Source of the DNA: an uncultured Bacteroidales bacterium
GTDB lineage: Bacteria > Bacteroidota > Bacteroidia > Bacteroidales > ML635J-15
Direction of reading: 5' to 3'
Assembly (NCBI GenBank): GCA_937899245.1
Contig: CALDKB010000028.1
Location: forward strand, 1-64,000
DNA: 64,000 bases
Numbering within the stretch: position 1 is the stretch's first letter; the number at the start of each line of letters is the position of its first letter. The notes beneath the pieces are model-generated. The model searched no databases. It was not told where the DNA came from and saw only the letters and a list, made by a program, of their open reading frames with translations. Made by a program: the position numbers and the translations under genes. This document shows, piece by piece, positions 9,601 through 17,385 of the stretch.

Positions 9601-9668
9601 TGAGTGAAGGAAAGCAGCAGCCGACCTCACGTCAGGAAAACCTGCAAAACGATTTCAACGTAAAATAA
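6627..9668 (+). CDS. Exported WD40-repeat protein with C-terminal caspase (C14-type) domain
   Basis: After a signal peptide (MRKILYTSILLCLCAF, cleavage near INAQ) come WD40-like propeller repeats over roughly residues 28-640 (for example GHSGSIMFVEWDNTGRYIAS, ending in short SVSIW-type strands). A caspase-like hydrolase domain follows at about residues 740-1000. The catalytic pair is visible: His824 in HIAGHG and Cys874 in LLMDACHSG. A late caspase-type strand ENEALDHGIFTYCL is also present. A charged basic loop (SKRKKTR) lies between the Cys and the next core strand. It may be a metacaspase-like cysteine peptidase of Lys/Arg or other specificity; the substrate is unknown. There is no T9SS sorting domain or lipobox, so a periplasmic or outer-membrane location is inferred. 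The ATG at 6633 is an equally good start. Confidence 0.85.
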   Translation: MIMRKILYTSILLCLCAFTSINAQEVVPVIQTGHSGSIMFVEWDNTGRYIASADDNNEIIIYDIIAGKVFYRTKFPGTTPVSGLKFEDDGKLYASNIQFAICFDPNTLETSAAPHGVAPKKMNKNYKIKNSALKKINGSTLFNRNAYTKFTYVTESEDHKHIIAGDERGGLYFCNENMVLQDYENIHSLPINDITFSKQGDMVAIASADRSVSIWRLSNYKMEKRFIPRSFNISAISASHDSKSFVFGDELGYAYRITFNQDKLSCETVNAHDGQINDIQMSANNNIAVTAGSDNSASVIDFENQKVLQKFKAQSSNGKVKQVFDIKAIQEQAMKGNDAKDNIYDENVYSVAVSPDGKYIAFSAGKWGLADPLMKYANISALNILGGKDERIAKKGIAPGMAVPNNTNIYKQVLFDSLGNFYGIDADRNIFKHKPTLTGFAAGSNSSMNELTENMELTNTLVVRKKDEPTMQDYYIIKIDPTTGDVYKCKGYELERVDKNGNTTTYKGQYGFVNDFIILKSQQFVIVSSKDASLNIFDYSSGKKMLSIYVVDGGKLIYVTPEYYYMATGDAITGLGYYHNGKVYPAEQFDLKYNRPDYVLRSLDIFDKEIIEMYRLAYLKRIQKLGFTENMLDGEMELPEIKIGNLDEIKVTTTRPSVDIKLNMSDANYNLNRLNVYVNDVPYFGTNGMDLNDRYARQTIANIEVPLSSGKNTIQFSCVNEKGMESLKEEIEIFYENSSKQKPTLYLISLAVANYAQSEYNLRYTINDGRGFIKTFAEHADNFDKVVVDSLYNENCTKANFIALKEKLKNTNVDDYVYVHIAGHGLLDDELNWYFATQDIDFFDPSVNGLKYEEIENLLDGIPARNKLLLMDACHSGEVDKQDGVDIAEKAEGDETRGAATISKRKKTRNSLGNSFELMRLLFSDLKKGTGTVVISAASGGGYALENEALDHGIFTYCLMDAFSKNKADQNKDKNISVSELRSYIFDGVKRMSEGKQQPTSRQENLQNDFNVK

Positions 9669-9676
9669 ACAAAAAA

Positions 9677-9706
9677 ATGGCTACCAATTCGGTAGCCATT
9701 TTTTTT
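9677..9706 (+). terminator. Rho-independent terminator
   Basis: ATGGCTACC-AATTC-GGTAGCCAT followed by a T-run, nine bases after the WD40-caspase stop codon. It ends the barrel/WD40-caspase operon. Confidence 0.9.
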
Positions 9707-9912
9707 ACACATTTCACAATAATACGAAACACATTACCGATAAACCCGCCCTACTCTTGATGACCGAATTCGGCAGCAAACATGACATAGGAATGGCGAA
9801 ACAATCCGCTTTACTTGACGCGCAGAAAAACACCCGACATTATATTTTTAGGACATTAAAGCATTTTCGTAATTCTGCATTCTTTTTCCCTTGCTATCTA
9901 AAATGTTAATTA
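9707..9912. other. Intergenic stretch, nothing recognised
   Basis: About 200 bases between the terminator of the WD40-caspase gene and the panC promoter region. No open frame of note, hairpin or repeat was seen on either strand. Confidence 0.5.
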
Positions 9913-9920
9913 TAATTTCG
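9913..9920 (+). promoter_or_regulatory. Variant -7 element (TAATTTCG) before panC
   Basis: One base off TAnnTTTG (C instead of the third T), 20 bases before the panC ATG. The same TTCG variant occurs before the aminotransferase at 16159. Confidence 0.35.
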
Positions 9921-9939
9921 CAACAAAATTCTTGTTGTC

Positions 9940-10791
9940 ATGAAAATAGTTAGAACAGTTGAAGAATTAAAAGCTTTTAGAAACGATAATTCATTATTAA
10001 ACAAACGTTTAGGATTTGTTCCTACAATGGGTGCGCTACACGAAGGACATGCTTCGCTCATTAGCAAATCAGTCTCCGAAAACGACATTACTGTTGTTTC
10101 TGTATTCGTCAACCCACGACAATTCAACGACCCTAACGACTTTAAGAACTATCCGATAACAACGGATGCCGACATTGCGCTGCTCGAAAGAGTAAAATGC
10201 GACGTCATATATCTGCCAACAGCCGACGACATATACAACGGCTATGAAGGTTGCAAAATTAACTTCAACGGACTCGACAGAATGTACGAAGGCGAATTCC
10301 GTCCAGGGCATTTCCAAGGTGTTGTTGATGTTGTTTACCGTCTTTTCGACCTTGTAAGACCAGATTTCGCTTACTTTGGCGAGAAGGATTTCCAGCAGGT
10401 AGCTATTATCAAATTGATGGTTAAACAGAAGAATCTGCCGCTGACTATCGTTCCTTGCCCTATCGTTAGGGAGAACAGCGGTCTTGCTAAAAGTTCACGC
10501 AACAAGTTGCTTTCGACAGAACAACTTGCTGTTGCTCCGCAAATATACAAGACTATTTCTGCTGTTTGCTCCGAAGTTTTCGAAAACGACACTCCTGCAA
10601 AAGTCATAGAAACCCTTCGTACCAAAATCGACGCAATAGACTTTATGAAGATGGAATATGCAGCTTTCTGTAATTCTGAAACCTTGGAACAACTTGACAA
10701 ATTTGACAAGAAAACAGAAACTCGCCTATGCATTGCAGTTTGGTGCGGAAAAATAAGATTAATTGACAATATTAATTGCATTATTAAATAA
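9940..10791 (+). CDS. panC: Pantothenate synthetase
   Basis: PanC condenses pantoate and beta-alanine with ATP in vitamin B5 synthesis in the cytosol. The protein has the family signatures [12 protein letters not shown] (HxGH nucleotidyl-transfer motif, residues 24-36), the pantoate-binding [13 protein letters not shown] and the ATP-binding [23 protein letters not shown] is a variant of the KMSKS-like motif. At 283 residues it has the normal family length. The ATG at 9940 gives the usual N-terminus. panD follows closely and supplies beta-alanine, a logical pairing. panB, for the preceding step, is 35 kb away. Confidence 0.97.
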   Translation: MKIVRTVEELKAFRNDNSLLNKRLGFVPTMGALHEGHASLISKSVSENDITVVSVFVNPRQFNDPNDFKNYPITTDADIALLERVKCDVIYLPTADDIYNGYEGCKINFNGLDRMYEGEFRPGHFQGVVDVVYRLFDLVRPDFAYFGEKDFQQVAIIKLMVKQKNLPLTIVPCPIVRENSGLAKSSRNKLLSTEQLAVAPQIYKTISAVCSEVFENDTPAKVIETLRTKIDAIDFMKMEYAAFCNSETLEQLDKFDKKTETRLCIAVWCGKIRLIDNINCIIK

Positions 10792-10799
10792 CATTTGCT

Positions 10800-10807
10800 T
10801 AACTTTG
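10800..10807 (+). promoter_or_regulatory. -7 element (TAACTTTG) before panD
   Basis: A clean TAnnTTTG match in the 40-base gap between panC and panD. It suggests panD can be transcribed on its own and rules out a longer panD start that would overlap it. Confidence 0.6.
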
Positions 10808-10831
10808 CACCGACTTTTGACGGTATCTGAA

Positions 10832-11182
10832 ATGAACATTGAAGTAGTAAAATCGAAAATACACAAAGTAACTGTTACAGAAGCAAATCTTCAGTATGTT
10901 GGAAGCATAACTATAGATGAAGACCTCATGGAGGCAGCCAACATTATTGAGAATGAAAAAGTACAAGTGGTAAACATAAACAATGGCGAACGACTTGAAA
11001 CTTATGTTATCAAGGGCGAAAGAGGCTCTGGTGTAATTTGTCTAAACGGACCTGCAGCACGCAAGGCTGAAGTCGGTGACATCGTAATTATCATATCGTA
11101 CGCGTCAATGGATTTCGAAGAAGCTAAGAAATTCAAGCCGTCATTCGTCTTCCCCAACACAAAGACAAACAAGATTATCTAA
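10832..11182 (+). CDS. panD: Aspartate 1-decarboxylase (pyruvoyl-dependent)
   Basis: PanD makes beta-alanine from aspartate for pantothenate synthesis. The 116-residue protein begins [18 protein letters not shown] and carries the self-cleavage pair Gly24-Ser25 ([11 protein letters not shown]); Ser25 becomes the pyruvoyl group. The Lys9 and Tyr22 region and the NG..LETYVI and [13 protein letters not shown] segments are standard. The ATG at 10832 was chosen because it puts the processing Ser at position 25, as in the family, and because a -7 promoter element lies at 10800-10807. The gene follows panC, and the heptose adenylyltransferase starts 4 bp after its stop. Confidence 0.97.
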   Translation: MNIEVVKSKIHKVTVTEANLQYVGSITIDEDLMEAANIIENEKVQVVNINNGERLETYVIKGERGSGVICLNGPAARKAEVGDIVIIISYASMDFEEAKKFKPSFVFPNTKTNKII

Positions 11183-11186
11183 TTTA

Positions 11187-11669
11187 ATGACCGAATTAGA
11201 ATCTATCAAATCTAAGATTTTCAATTTCGATGAAATTGAGAATCTTATTTCTTTATGGAAAAACGAAAAGCAAACTATTGTTTTCACAAACGGATGCTTC
11301 GATGTTTTGCATTATGGTCACGTATGCTACCTTTCGAAAGCCAAGGATCTCGGAAACAAGCTGATAATCGGTCTTAATTCAGACAGTTCCGTCAAACGCC
11401 TGAAAGGTCCATGCAGACCAATTAACAAGCAAAACGAGAGAGCCGTGCTCCTATCCGCATTAAAATTCGTAGATGCCGTTGTAATCTTTGATGAAGACAC
11501 TCCAGAAAAACTTATTCACATAGTTCATCCTGACGTCCTTGTCAAAGGCGGAGACTATACTTTTGAAACTATTGTCGGAGCATCGTTCGTCTCATCATAC
11601 GGTGGATTGGTTACGACAATACCATTAGTTGAAAACTTTTCATCAACTAATATAATTAATAGATTATAA
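11187..11669 (+). CDS. rfaE2: D-glycero-beta-D-manno-heptose 1-phosphate adenylyltransferase
   Basis: This is a stand-alone nucleotidyltransferase domain equivalent to the C-terminal half of HldE/RfaE. It activates heptose-1-phosphate with ATP to ADP-heptose for LPS inner core synthesis. It shows FTNGCFDVLHYGHVCYL (HxGH motif), the GLNSDSSVKRLKG stretch, RAVLLSALKFVDAVV and the C-terminal VKGGDY. At 160 residues it is the usual size of the split version. It begins 4 bp after panD and is probably cotranscribed, although the two functions are unrelated. Glycerol-phosphate-type cytidylyltransferases are similar, but the RLKG and VKGGDY segments favour the heptose enzyme. Confidence 0.9.
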   Translation: MTELESIKSKIFNFDEIENLISLWKNEKQTIVFTNGCFDVLHYGHVCYLSKAKDLGNKLIIGLNSDSSVKRLKGPCRPINKQNERAVLLSALKFVDAVVIFDEDTPEKLIHIVHPDVLVKGGDYTFETIVGASFVSSYGGLVTTIPLVENFSSTNIINRL

Positions 11670-11684
11670 TTAAATATTTTGTAT

Positions 11685-11692
11685 TAAATTTG
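11685..11692 (+). promoter_or_regulatory. -7 element (TAAATTTG)
   Basis: A TAnnTTTG match 28-35 bases before the small lipoprotein start at 11720. It overlaps the longest possible start codon (11690), which is therefore rejected. Confidence 0.55.
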
Positions 11693-11719
11693 CGACAATT
11701 TATTGTTAAACTCATTATG

Positions 11720-12133
11720 ATGAAAAACAAAATAGCACTATTGCTTGTATTGGGTATCTGCTTGTCATTATCGGTTATGACAGGTTGCAAAAAACTTGAC
11801 GACGAAATTATTGGCACATGGAATATCATGACATTTGACACAAAACCGGAAGGAACCATGTCTATAACTTTCGACGGCTCAAATGCAACCAGAATCATTA
11901 ATTCTGAAAAGGGAATGCTAATCGACAGCTGCACATACGAAGTTATCAAACAGAGCGGCAAGCAAAGACTTGTGATAAGAGACAGCAAAGAGTTTTATGG
12001 ATATACTCACCTCAACGGTATCTATAGAGTAGACAAAATTAAAGAAGACATAATCATTACCACTAGAATTAAACTCGAAGACGACAAAGAAGATGGTGCT
12101 TATTATCGCCTCGAGTTAAAAAGAAAAAATTAA
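11720..12133 (+). CDS. Small lipoprotein with lipocalin-like domain
   Basis: A signal peptide with lipobox (VMTGC, lipidated Cys near residue 23) is followed by KKLDDEIIGTWNI, a common opening of Bacteroidota lipocalin-like domains. The 137-residue protein then continues with short amphipathic strands and ends YRLELKRKN. No more specific function is visible. An ATG at 11717 gives one extra Met and is equally possible; the longer frame from 11690 runs through the promoter element. The next gene is radA, with a strong hairpin between them. Confidence 0.7.
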   Translation: MKNKIALLLVLGICLSLSVMTGCKKLDDEIIGTWNIMTFDTKPEGTMSITFDGSNATRIINSEKGMLIDSCTYEVIKQSGKQRLVIRDSKEFYGYTHLNGIYRVDKIKEDIIITTRIKLEDDKEDGAYYRLELKRKN

Positions 12134-12155
12134 TCCATAATATTAAAAATAATCA

Positions 12156-12184
12156 CATAACGACTGCTTTCCGCAGTCGTTATG
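12156..12184. repeat. Strong hairpin upstream of radA
   Basis: CATAACGACTGC-TTTCC-GCAGTCGTTATG is a perfect 12-bp stem with a 5-base loop. It lies 22 bp after the lipoprotein stop and 17 bp before the radA ATG. No T-run follows on the plus strand, so it is an atypical terminator or a leader structure. Confidence 0.7.
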
Positions 12185-12201
12185 CGTATAAATAAACACG
12201 T

Positions 12202-13569
12202 ATGGCCAAAAACAAGACAATATTCGTATGCCAGAATTGCGGTTTTGTTTCACCTAAATGGATCGGCAAATGTCCAAACTGCGACCATTGGAACTCTTTT
12301 ATCGAAGAAGTCGAAATCAAGGAGGACAAAACAGCAAAAACATATTCCGATGCTGCAGCAGGAAATCCTGTCCCAATTCTGGAAATAAAACAACATGAAC
12401 TCGACAGAATCAGCATGCCATATGCCGAATTCAACAGAGTGCTCGGCGGTGGTCTTGTTCCTGGCTCCTTGGTTTTACTTGGTGGCGAACCCGGCATTGG
12501 AAAGTCAACACTTATACTGCAATCGGCACTAAACCTGCAGAAAAAAGTCCTATATGTATCGGGCGAGGAAAGCGAAACACAAATAAAACTTCGTGCAGAA
12601 CGAATCGGAATAAATAACAGCAGCTGCCTGATTTACACAGAAATAAATATAGACAAAATAATTGCAACTATCAAAGACTGCAACCCAGAGATAGTCGTTA
12701 TTGACTCTATCCAGACAACAACATCCACCGACCTCACATCATCACCTGGAACCGTATCACAGATACGACTTTGCGCACAAAAACTGCAGGAATACGCAAA
12801 AACATCTAACGTACCAATAATAATTATTGGTCACATAAACAAAGAAGGAGACATAGCCGGGCCAATGTCGCTGGAGCATATCGTTGATGTCGTACTGCAG
12901 TTTGAAGGCGACAACAATCATTTCTACCGCCTACTCAGACCAAAGAAAAACCGTTTCGGTTCAACGTATGAAATTGGCGTCTTCGAAATGATGAATCATG
13001 GACTAAAAGAAGTTGTTGACCCGGGAAAAATTCTTCTCTCAGGCGACAACAGCGCTCTTAGCGGAATTGCCTTCGGCACTGTAAACGAAGGCTCGCGCTC
13101 CTTGATGATTGAAATACAAGCACTTGTAGGAAACTCAATCTACGGAACGCCACAAAGATCTTCTACCGGATTCGACAACCGGAGATTCATGATGCTGCTC
13201 GCCGTCATCGAAAAACGCCTCGGTCTAAAATTAAATGCAAAAGACGTATTCATCAATATTGCCGGCGGATTAAAGATTAACGATACCGCCGTCGATATTT
13301 CGGTCATCGCCGCAGTTATTTCATCATACCTCGACAAAGCTATCCCCGATAACATGTGTTTCATTGGCGAAGTCGGTCTCTCCGGACAAATAAAACCAGT
13401 TTCATTCATCGAAAAACGTGTAGCAGAAGCCGCCAGACTCGGTTTTTCAAATATTTTTATCTCTGCTTCGCAGAAGGCCGAAGTAAAAAACGACTCAGCT
13501 AGGATTATTCCTGTTGCCGACGTCAAGGAATTTGCAACCAGACTTTTCAGGGGAAACACTCAAGAATAA
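12202..13569 (+). CDS. radA: DNA repair protein RadA (Sms)
   Basis: RadA is a RecA-like ATPase/helicase that helps branch migration and repair of recombination intermediates. The N-terminal C4 zinc finger is complete (Cys10, Cys13, Cys24, Cys27). Walker A is GGEPGIGKST near residue 94, and the RadA-specific KNRFG motif is present (KKNRFGSTYEIG). The Lon-like C-terminal domain runs to the end (GEVGLSGQIKPV). At 455 residues the length is standard. The ATG at 12202 fits the zinc finger spacing. The exporter permease begins 6 bp after the stop, so the genes may be cotranscribed. Confidence 0.96.
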   Translation: MAKNKTIFVCQNCGFVSPKWIGKCPNCDHWNSFIEEVEIKEDKTAKTYSDAAAGNPVPILEIKQHELDRISMPYAEFNRVLGGGLVPGSLVLLGGEPGIGKSTLILQSALNLQKKVLYVSGEESETQIKLRAERIGINNSSCLIYTEINIDKIIATIKDCNPEIVVIDSIQTTTSTDLTSSPGTVSQIRLCAQKLQEYAKTSNVPIIIIGHINKEGDIAGPMSLEHIVDVVLQFEGDNNHFYRLLRPKKNRFGSTYEIGVFEMMNHGLKEVVDPGKILLSGDNSALSGIAFGTVNEGSRSLMIEIQALVGNSIYGTPQRSSTGFDNRRFMMLLAVIEKRLGLKLNAKDVFINIAGGLKINDTAVDISVIAAVISSYLDKAIPDNMCFIGEVGLSGQIKPVSFIEKRVAEAARLGFSNIFISASQKAEVKNDSARIIPVADVKEFATRLFRGNTQE

Positions 13570-13575
13570 CATGAA

Positions 13576-14391
13576 ATGTCAAGAATAATTTCTCCAAACG
13601 GCAAAATAAGCGTCTGCGAATACCTCAGGTCAATCTGGAAATACAGACACCTTACAATCGCTCTTGCCAAAGGCGAAATTAAAAACCTGTCGGCCCTAAA
13701 TGTTTCAGGCATTTTCCTTAATATTATTCAGACAATAATTGGACTTTTCGTTTACTGGATTGTATTCGGAATCGCCATCGGAATCGACACAGGCGACATC
13801 CCCTATCCTCTTTTTGTCCTTCCTGGAATTTTCGTATGGCATTTTTTCTCCGACATCACCGGATATTGCAGCAATTGCCTTGTCGCAAACCAAAATTTAA
13901 TCGCAAAACTATATTTTCCACGAATCAACATTGTTTTTTCTAAAGTCATCGTTGCCCTTGTCGACCTGACAATTGGATTTGCGATTTTCGTATTGGCATT
14001 CATTTGCTTCCAACAAGACTTTTCCATAAGCTGGACACTATATCCATTGATATTGATTGTTCTTATATTTACTATAACGACCATAGGTCTTTGGATTAGC
14101 TTTTTGTCGCTGTTCTCGATGGATATGGCAAGAATTGCAGTACAACTGACTAATTTCTTGATTTTCATCACTCCGGTATTCTATCCGGAAACAATTATTC
14201 CAGACGGATTTAAATGGATAATGTTCATCAACCCGATTGCAGGGATTATAGAATACTCTCGATGGTCTCTTCTCGGCACTGCTATGCCCGACATAAGATA
14301 TCTAACAGGTCTTGGTCTTATACTAATATTGGGATTGGTTATTTTCTTCATCTACAAGAAGTACGAAAAAAGAATCTCCGACATGCTATGA
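13576..14391 (+). CDS. ABC-2 type polysaccharide/O-antigen exporter permease (Wzm-like)
   Basis: This is a 271-residue inner-membrane permease with about six hydrophobic segments. The N-terminal amphipathic stretch (EYLRSIWKYRHLTIALAKGEIK) is typical of TagG/Wzm/KpsM-type polysaccharide exporter permeases. It partners with the downstream ATPase, which starts inside its stop codon (ATGA overlap at 14388-14391). Such pairs move lipid-linked O-antigen or teichoic-like polymers across the inner membrane (family knowledge). No polymer biosynthesis cluster is next to it in this window, so the cargo is unknown. Confidence 0.9.
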   Translation: MSRIISPNGKISVCEYLRSIWKYRHLTIALAKGEIKNLSALNVSGIFLNIIQTIIGLFVYWIVFGIAIGIDTGDIPYPLFVLPGIFVWHFFSDITGYCSNCLVANQNLIAKLYFPRINIVFSKVIVALVDLTIGFAIFVLAFICFQQDFSISWTLYPLILIVLIFTITTIGLWISFLSLFSMDMARIAVQLTNFLIFITPVFYPETIIPDGFKWIMFINPIAGIIEYSRWSLLGTAMPDIRYLTGLGLILILGLVIFFIYKKYEKRISDML

Positions 14392-15548
14392 CAAATACAG
14401 GAACAGCAATATCAATACGCAATATCTCGAAATCATACAGAAAGAACATCACAAGGAAAAAATTCTACAGAAAACCTTGCGAAGGCGAAACGTTTCTTGC
14501 TGTCGACAACATAAGCATCGACATAAACAAGGGTGAAGTTGTGTGCATATCTGGCCAGAATGGCTCAGGCAAAAGCACTCTCCTAAAGATGATTGCAGAA
14601 GTTACCCCTCCCTCTTCCGGTGAAATTGAAATTGACGGCAAAGTCGCATCAATACTCGAAATTGGAATAGGATTTCAACCAGAACTGTCAGGATACGACA
14701 ACATTTTCCTATCAGGCGCAATGTACGGACTTACGAAATCAGAAATCGAAAAGAAATCAAACAAAATAGTAGAACTCTTCGGCTTCCCCGACTTCATTAA
14801 CACTCCTGTAAAGTACTATTCTTCTGGAATGTACATGAGACTTGCTTTTTCGATAATCGTAAACATCGATGCCGACATATACCTGTTTGACGAAGTCACC
14901 AGCGTTGGTGATGCTGAATTCCGCAACAAGGTTGTAAGGGAAATTACTCGCCTTAAGAGCCAGAATGCCACAATTCTTATCGTAACACATTCGCCCACAA
15001 TTTTTTCTAAAATAAGCGACAAGTTCATATTATTCAGCAACGGGAAAATTAAAGTTTCCGATTCGCTCGAGAATGCACTTGCCTGCGCAAACACCACCAA
15101 CGATCCTCTTGTTGTAAGTGCTGAGATTGCTCGTCTTTTCAAGGAAATTCACGAGCCAGGCACTAATTTCGACATTTCTGAAATTCATATCGAAACGCCA
15201 AGCAACGACTACCAGAAAATTTTTGACGAAGACATTACCATTGCCACAAAAGCATCCTATTCCTCCGATAAAGAAACAGTCCTGATGATGACTCTATGCG
15301 ACATAACCGGCAATATCATCACATCAGCACAAGCAACTTTAAATCCAGGCAATTATACTGACAGAACAATATGCTTTCGAATTCCTAAAGGGTATTTAAG
15401 ACCCGCTCCAATAAGTTTAAATTTTGAAATTCTAGACAACGATAAGAAAATGCTGGCCTCATACACCAACATTATGAACATGCCATACCCGAAAAGAGAG
15501 AAATGGACAGGATACATAAACCTGCCTATCAGCGTCAGCTGCGACTAA
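14388..15548 (+). CDS. ABC transporter ATPase for polysaccharide export (Wzt-like, with C-terminal domain)
   Basis: This is the nucleotide-binding partner of the upstream Wzm-like permease. Walker A is GQNGSGKST, the signature is a YSSGMYMRLAF variant typical of Wzt/TagH proteins, and Walker B is IYLFDEVTSVGD. About 130 residues follow the ATPase core (after roughly residue 245), with beta-rich sequence resembling Wzt C-terminal cargo-binding domains. That domain in Wzt recognises the O-antigen's capped end (family knowledge). The start at 14388 overlaps the permease stop and replaces a longer frame that would lie inside the permease. The protein has 386 residues. Confidence 0.92.
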   Translation: MTNTGTAISIRNISKSYRKNITRKKFYRKPCEGETFLAVDNISIDINKGEVVCISGQNGSGKSTLLKMIAEVTPPSSGEIEIDGKVASILEIGIGFQPELSGYDNIFLSGAMYGLTKSEIEKKSNKIVELFGFPDFINTPVKYYSSGMYMRLAFSIIVNIDADIYLFDEVTSVGDAEFRNKVVREITRLKSQNATILIVTHSPTIFSKISDKFILFSNGKIKVSDSLENALACANTTNDPLVVSAEIARLFKEIHEPGTNFDISEIHIETPSNDYQKIFDEDITIATKASYSSDKETVLMMTLCDITGNIITSAQATLNPGNYTDRTICFRIPKGYLRPAPISLNFEILDNDKKMLASYTNIMNMPYPKREKWTGYINLPISVSCD

Positions 15549-16067
15549 CTAGAATAGTTCGCTCACTTCCTGCTTCAACAAGTCTATTGCCTCCTGTGTA
15601 GGAGCTTTTTCAAGTTCAATAAGCTTTTCAAAAACCGCCTGGCTGAATACCATTGCGTTGTCCATCGGATCCAACCCCTGCAGACACAAATTCAACATCT
15701 GGATTGTCTTTTCCTTTGCATTACGCGTTGCCTCCCACGCTTCAACCGAAACGTAGAGCTGCTGCGACAGATTATGCTCAAACTCCGCTCTGATTGCGAT
15801 AAGCATCTGCCTATGCAACTCCATTACAGTCATATTCGGTGTCTGAAGCCTAATGATTACACTGTTTGGAGAAATCCTTTCAAGGAAAAGAATTACCCTC
15901 TCGTAAGCCTGCAACCTAAGCGGCGTTATGGTCTTCTGATTCTGAAGGACAACCTGTATCTTCTTGGTTTCTATATCCTTCTTCAACATCAATCTCAATA
16001 CAATAATCGCTGTAGCTGCGACCAATACGGTCGGAATTGTAACTATTATTATCGTTTGCCAAATCAT
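15549..16067 (-). CDS. Conserved Bacteroidota membrane-anchored protein, unknown function
   Basis: The 172-residue product has one N-terminal membrane helix (residues about 4-25, IIIVTIPTVLVAATAIIVL), followed by a basic stretch and a soluble helical domain. That domain contains LQAYERVILFLERISPNSVIIRLQ and EFEHNLSQQLYVS. I recognise it as a conserved family of the phylum, probably the one now called DUF7935, but no function is known. The ATG at 16067 is preferred over an in-frame GTG at 16079. TAATATTG, a near match to the -7 element, lies at 16096-16103 on the minus strand. It converges on the Wzt gene with no gap between the two stop codons. Confidence 0.75.
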   Translation of the reverse strand: MIWQTIIIVTIPTVLVAATAIIVLRLMLKKDIETKKIQVVLQNQKTITPLRLQAYERVILFLERISPNSVIIRLQTPNMTVMELHRQMLIAIRAEFEHNLSQQLYVSVEAWEATRNAKEKTIQMLNLCLQGLDPMDNAMVFSQAVFEKLIELEKAPTQEAIDLLKQEVSELF

Positions 16068-16123
16068 CTTATATAACACTCATTTTTATGTTGTGCAATA
16101 TTAGTAAATATAATTTAAAGAAT

Positions 16124-16131
16124 TAACTTCG
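16124..16131 (+). promoter_or_regulatory. Variant -7 element (TAACTTCG) before aminotransferase
   Basis: One mismatch to TAnnTTTG, 27 bases upstream of the ATG at 16159. The same T-to-C change is seen before panC. Confidence 0.35.
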
Positions 16132-16158
16132 CAGTCAACTTTTTTAATTTCAAATACA

Positions 16159-17352
16159 ATGGAAAGAGTATCAAATAGATTGGAAAAAATGGCAGTATCG
16201 GCAACATTAGCCATGACTGCAAAAAGCCGTGAATTGCAGGCTCAAGGTATCGATGTTGTTAATTTAAGTATTGGAGAACCTGATTTCAACACTCCTGAAT
16301 ACATTAAGGAATCTGCCAAGAAGGCAATTGACGACAACTTTTCTCACTATCCGCCAGTTCCTGGCTACGAATCGTTAAAGAAAGCCGTTTGCGCAAAGTT
16401 CAAACGTGAAAATCACCTTGATTTCGAACCTGCAAACATTGTGGTTTCAACAGGTGCAAAGCACTCCATTATGAATGTAATGCTTTCTTTAGTTAATCCT
16501 GGCGAAGAAGTTATTATTCCTGCTCCATATTGGGTTAGCTACATTGAAATGGTACGCTTCTGCGACGGCGAGCCTGTTGTTATAAAGTGCAACATTGACT
16601 CCGACTTCAAGATGACCGCAGCACAACTTGAAAAAGCATTGTCGCCAAAGACAAGAGCTATCATCTTCAGTTCTCCGTCAAACCCTACAGGTAGCCTTTA
16701 CAGCAAATCAGAACTTAAGGCGATTGCCGACGTTCTTGCAAAATATCCGGATGTCATTGTTATTTCAGATGAAATATACGAGCACATCAACTTTGTTGGC
16801 GAACATGAAAGCATTGCACAATTCGAAGACATCAAGAGACGTTGTGTTGTAGTTAACGGTGTTTCAAAAGGTTACGCGATGACTGGTTGGAGAATCGGTT
16901 TCATCGCTGCTCCAGTATGGATTGCAAAGGCAGTTACAAAATTGCAGGGCCAGTTTACTTCAGGTGCATGCTCTATCGCACAAAAGGCAGCTGAAGCTGC
17001 ACTTATCGCTGGCGACGAAGAATGCAAAAAGATGACTAAAATCTTCAAGACTCGCCGCGATCTCGTTCTCGGTCTATTGAAGGAAATCCCAGGACTAAAA
17101 CTTAACACACCGCAAGGTGCTTTCTATATCTTCGCAGAAGTTTCTTCATTCTTCGGTAAAGAAGCAGACGGTGTTAAGATAAACACTTCCGACGACCTTG
17201 CCATGTACTTGCTCGAAAAGGCACACGTTGCAACCGTTGGTGGCATTTCTTTCGGTGCTCCTGAATGCTTGCGCCTTTCATATGCTACAAGCGAAGACAG
17301 ACTTATTGAAGCAGCTAAGAGACTTAAGGAAGCTCTCGCAAAATTGAAATAA
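16159..17352 (+). CDS. aspC: Class I/II pyridoxal-phosphate aminotransferase (aspartate aminotransferase-like)
   Basis: This is a cytosolic PLP enzyme that transfers the amino group of aspartate (or a related amino acid) to 2-oxoglutarate. It begins with the AspB/subgroup 1-gamma style region NLSIGEPDFNTPEYIKESAK. It carries SSPSNPTG, the PLP-contacting SDEIYEHI, and the Schiff-base lysine Lys237 in VSKGYAMTGWRIGF. C-terminal CLRLSYATS holds the substrate-binding Arg. At 397 residues it is full length. It stands alone between a variant -7 element and a strong terminator. The exact amino acid preference cannot be decided from sequence alone. Confidence 0.9.
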   Translation: MERVSNRLEKMAVSATLAMTAKSRELQAQGIDVVNLSIGEPDFNTPEYIKESAKKAIDDNFSHYPPVPGYESLKKAVCAKFKRENHLDFEPANIVVSTGAKHSIMNVMLSLVNPGEEVIIPAPYWVSYIEMVRFCDGEPVVIKCNIDSDFKMTAAQLEKALSPKTRAIIFSSPSNPTGSLYSKSELKAIADVLAKYPDVIVISDEIYEHINFVGEHESIAQFEDIKRRCVVVNGVSKGYAMTGWRIGFIAAPVWIAKAVTKLQGQFTSGACSIAQKAAEAALIAGDEECKKMTKIFKTRRDLVLGLLKEIPGLKLNTPQGAFYIFAEVSSFFGKEADGVKINTSDDLAMYLLEKAHVATVGGISFGAPECLRLSYATSEDRLIEAAKRLKEALAKLK

Positions 17353-17385
17353 GTAAAATATTATTTTACACATACATCCCCATTC

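Noticed and set aside
9707..9912. tRNA or small gene in the panC upstream region
   Set aside because: No cloverleaf-like pairing or coding frame with a start signal was seen.
14214..14387. Longer start for the Wzt-like ATPase
   Set aside because: It would run inside the permease gene; the ATG at 14388 overlaps the permease stop in the usual coupled way.
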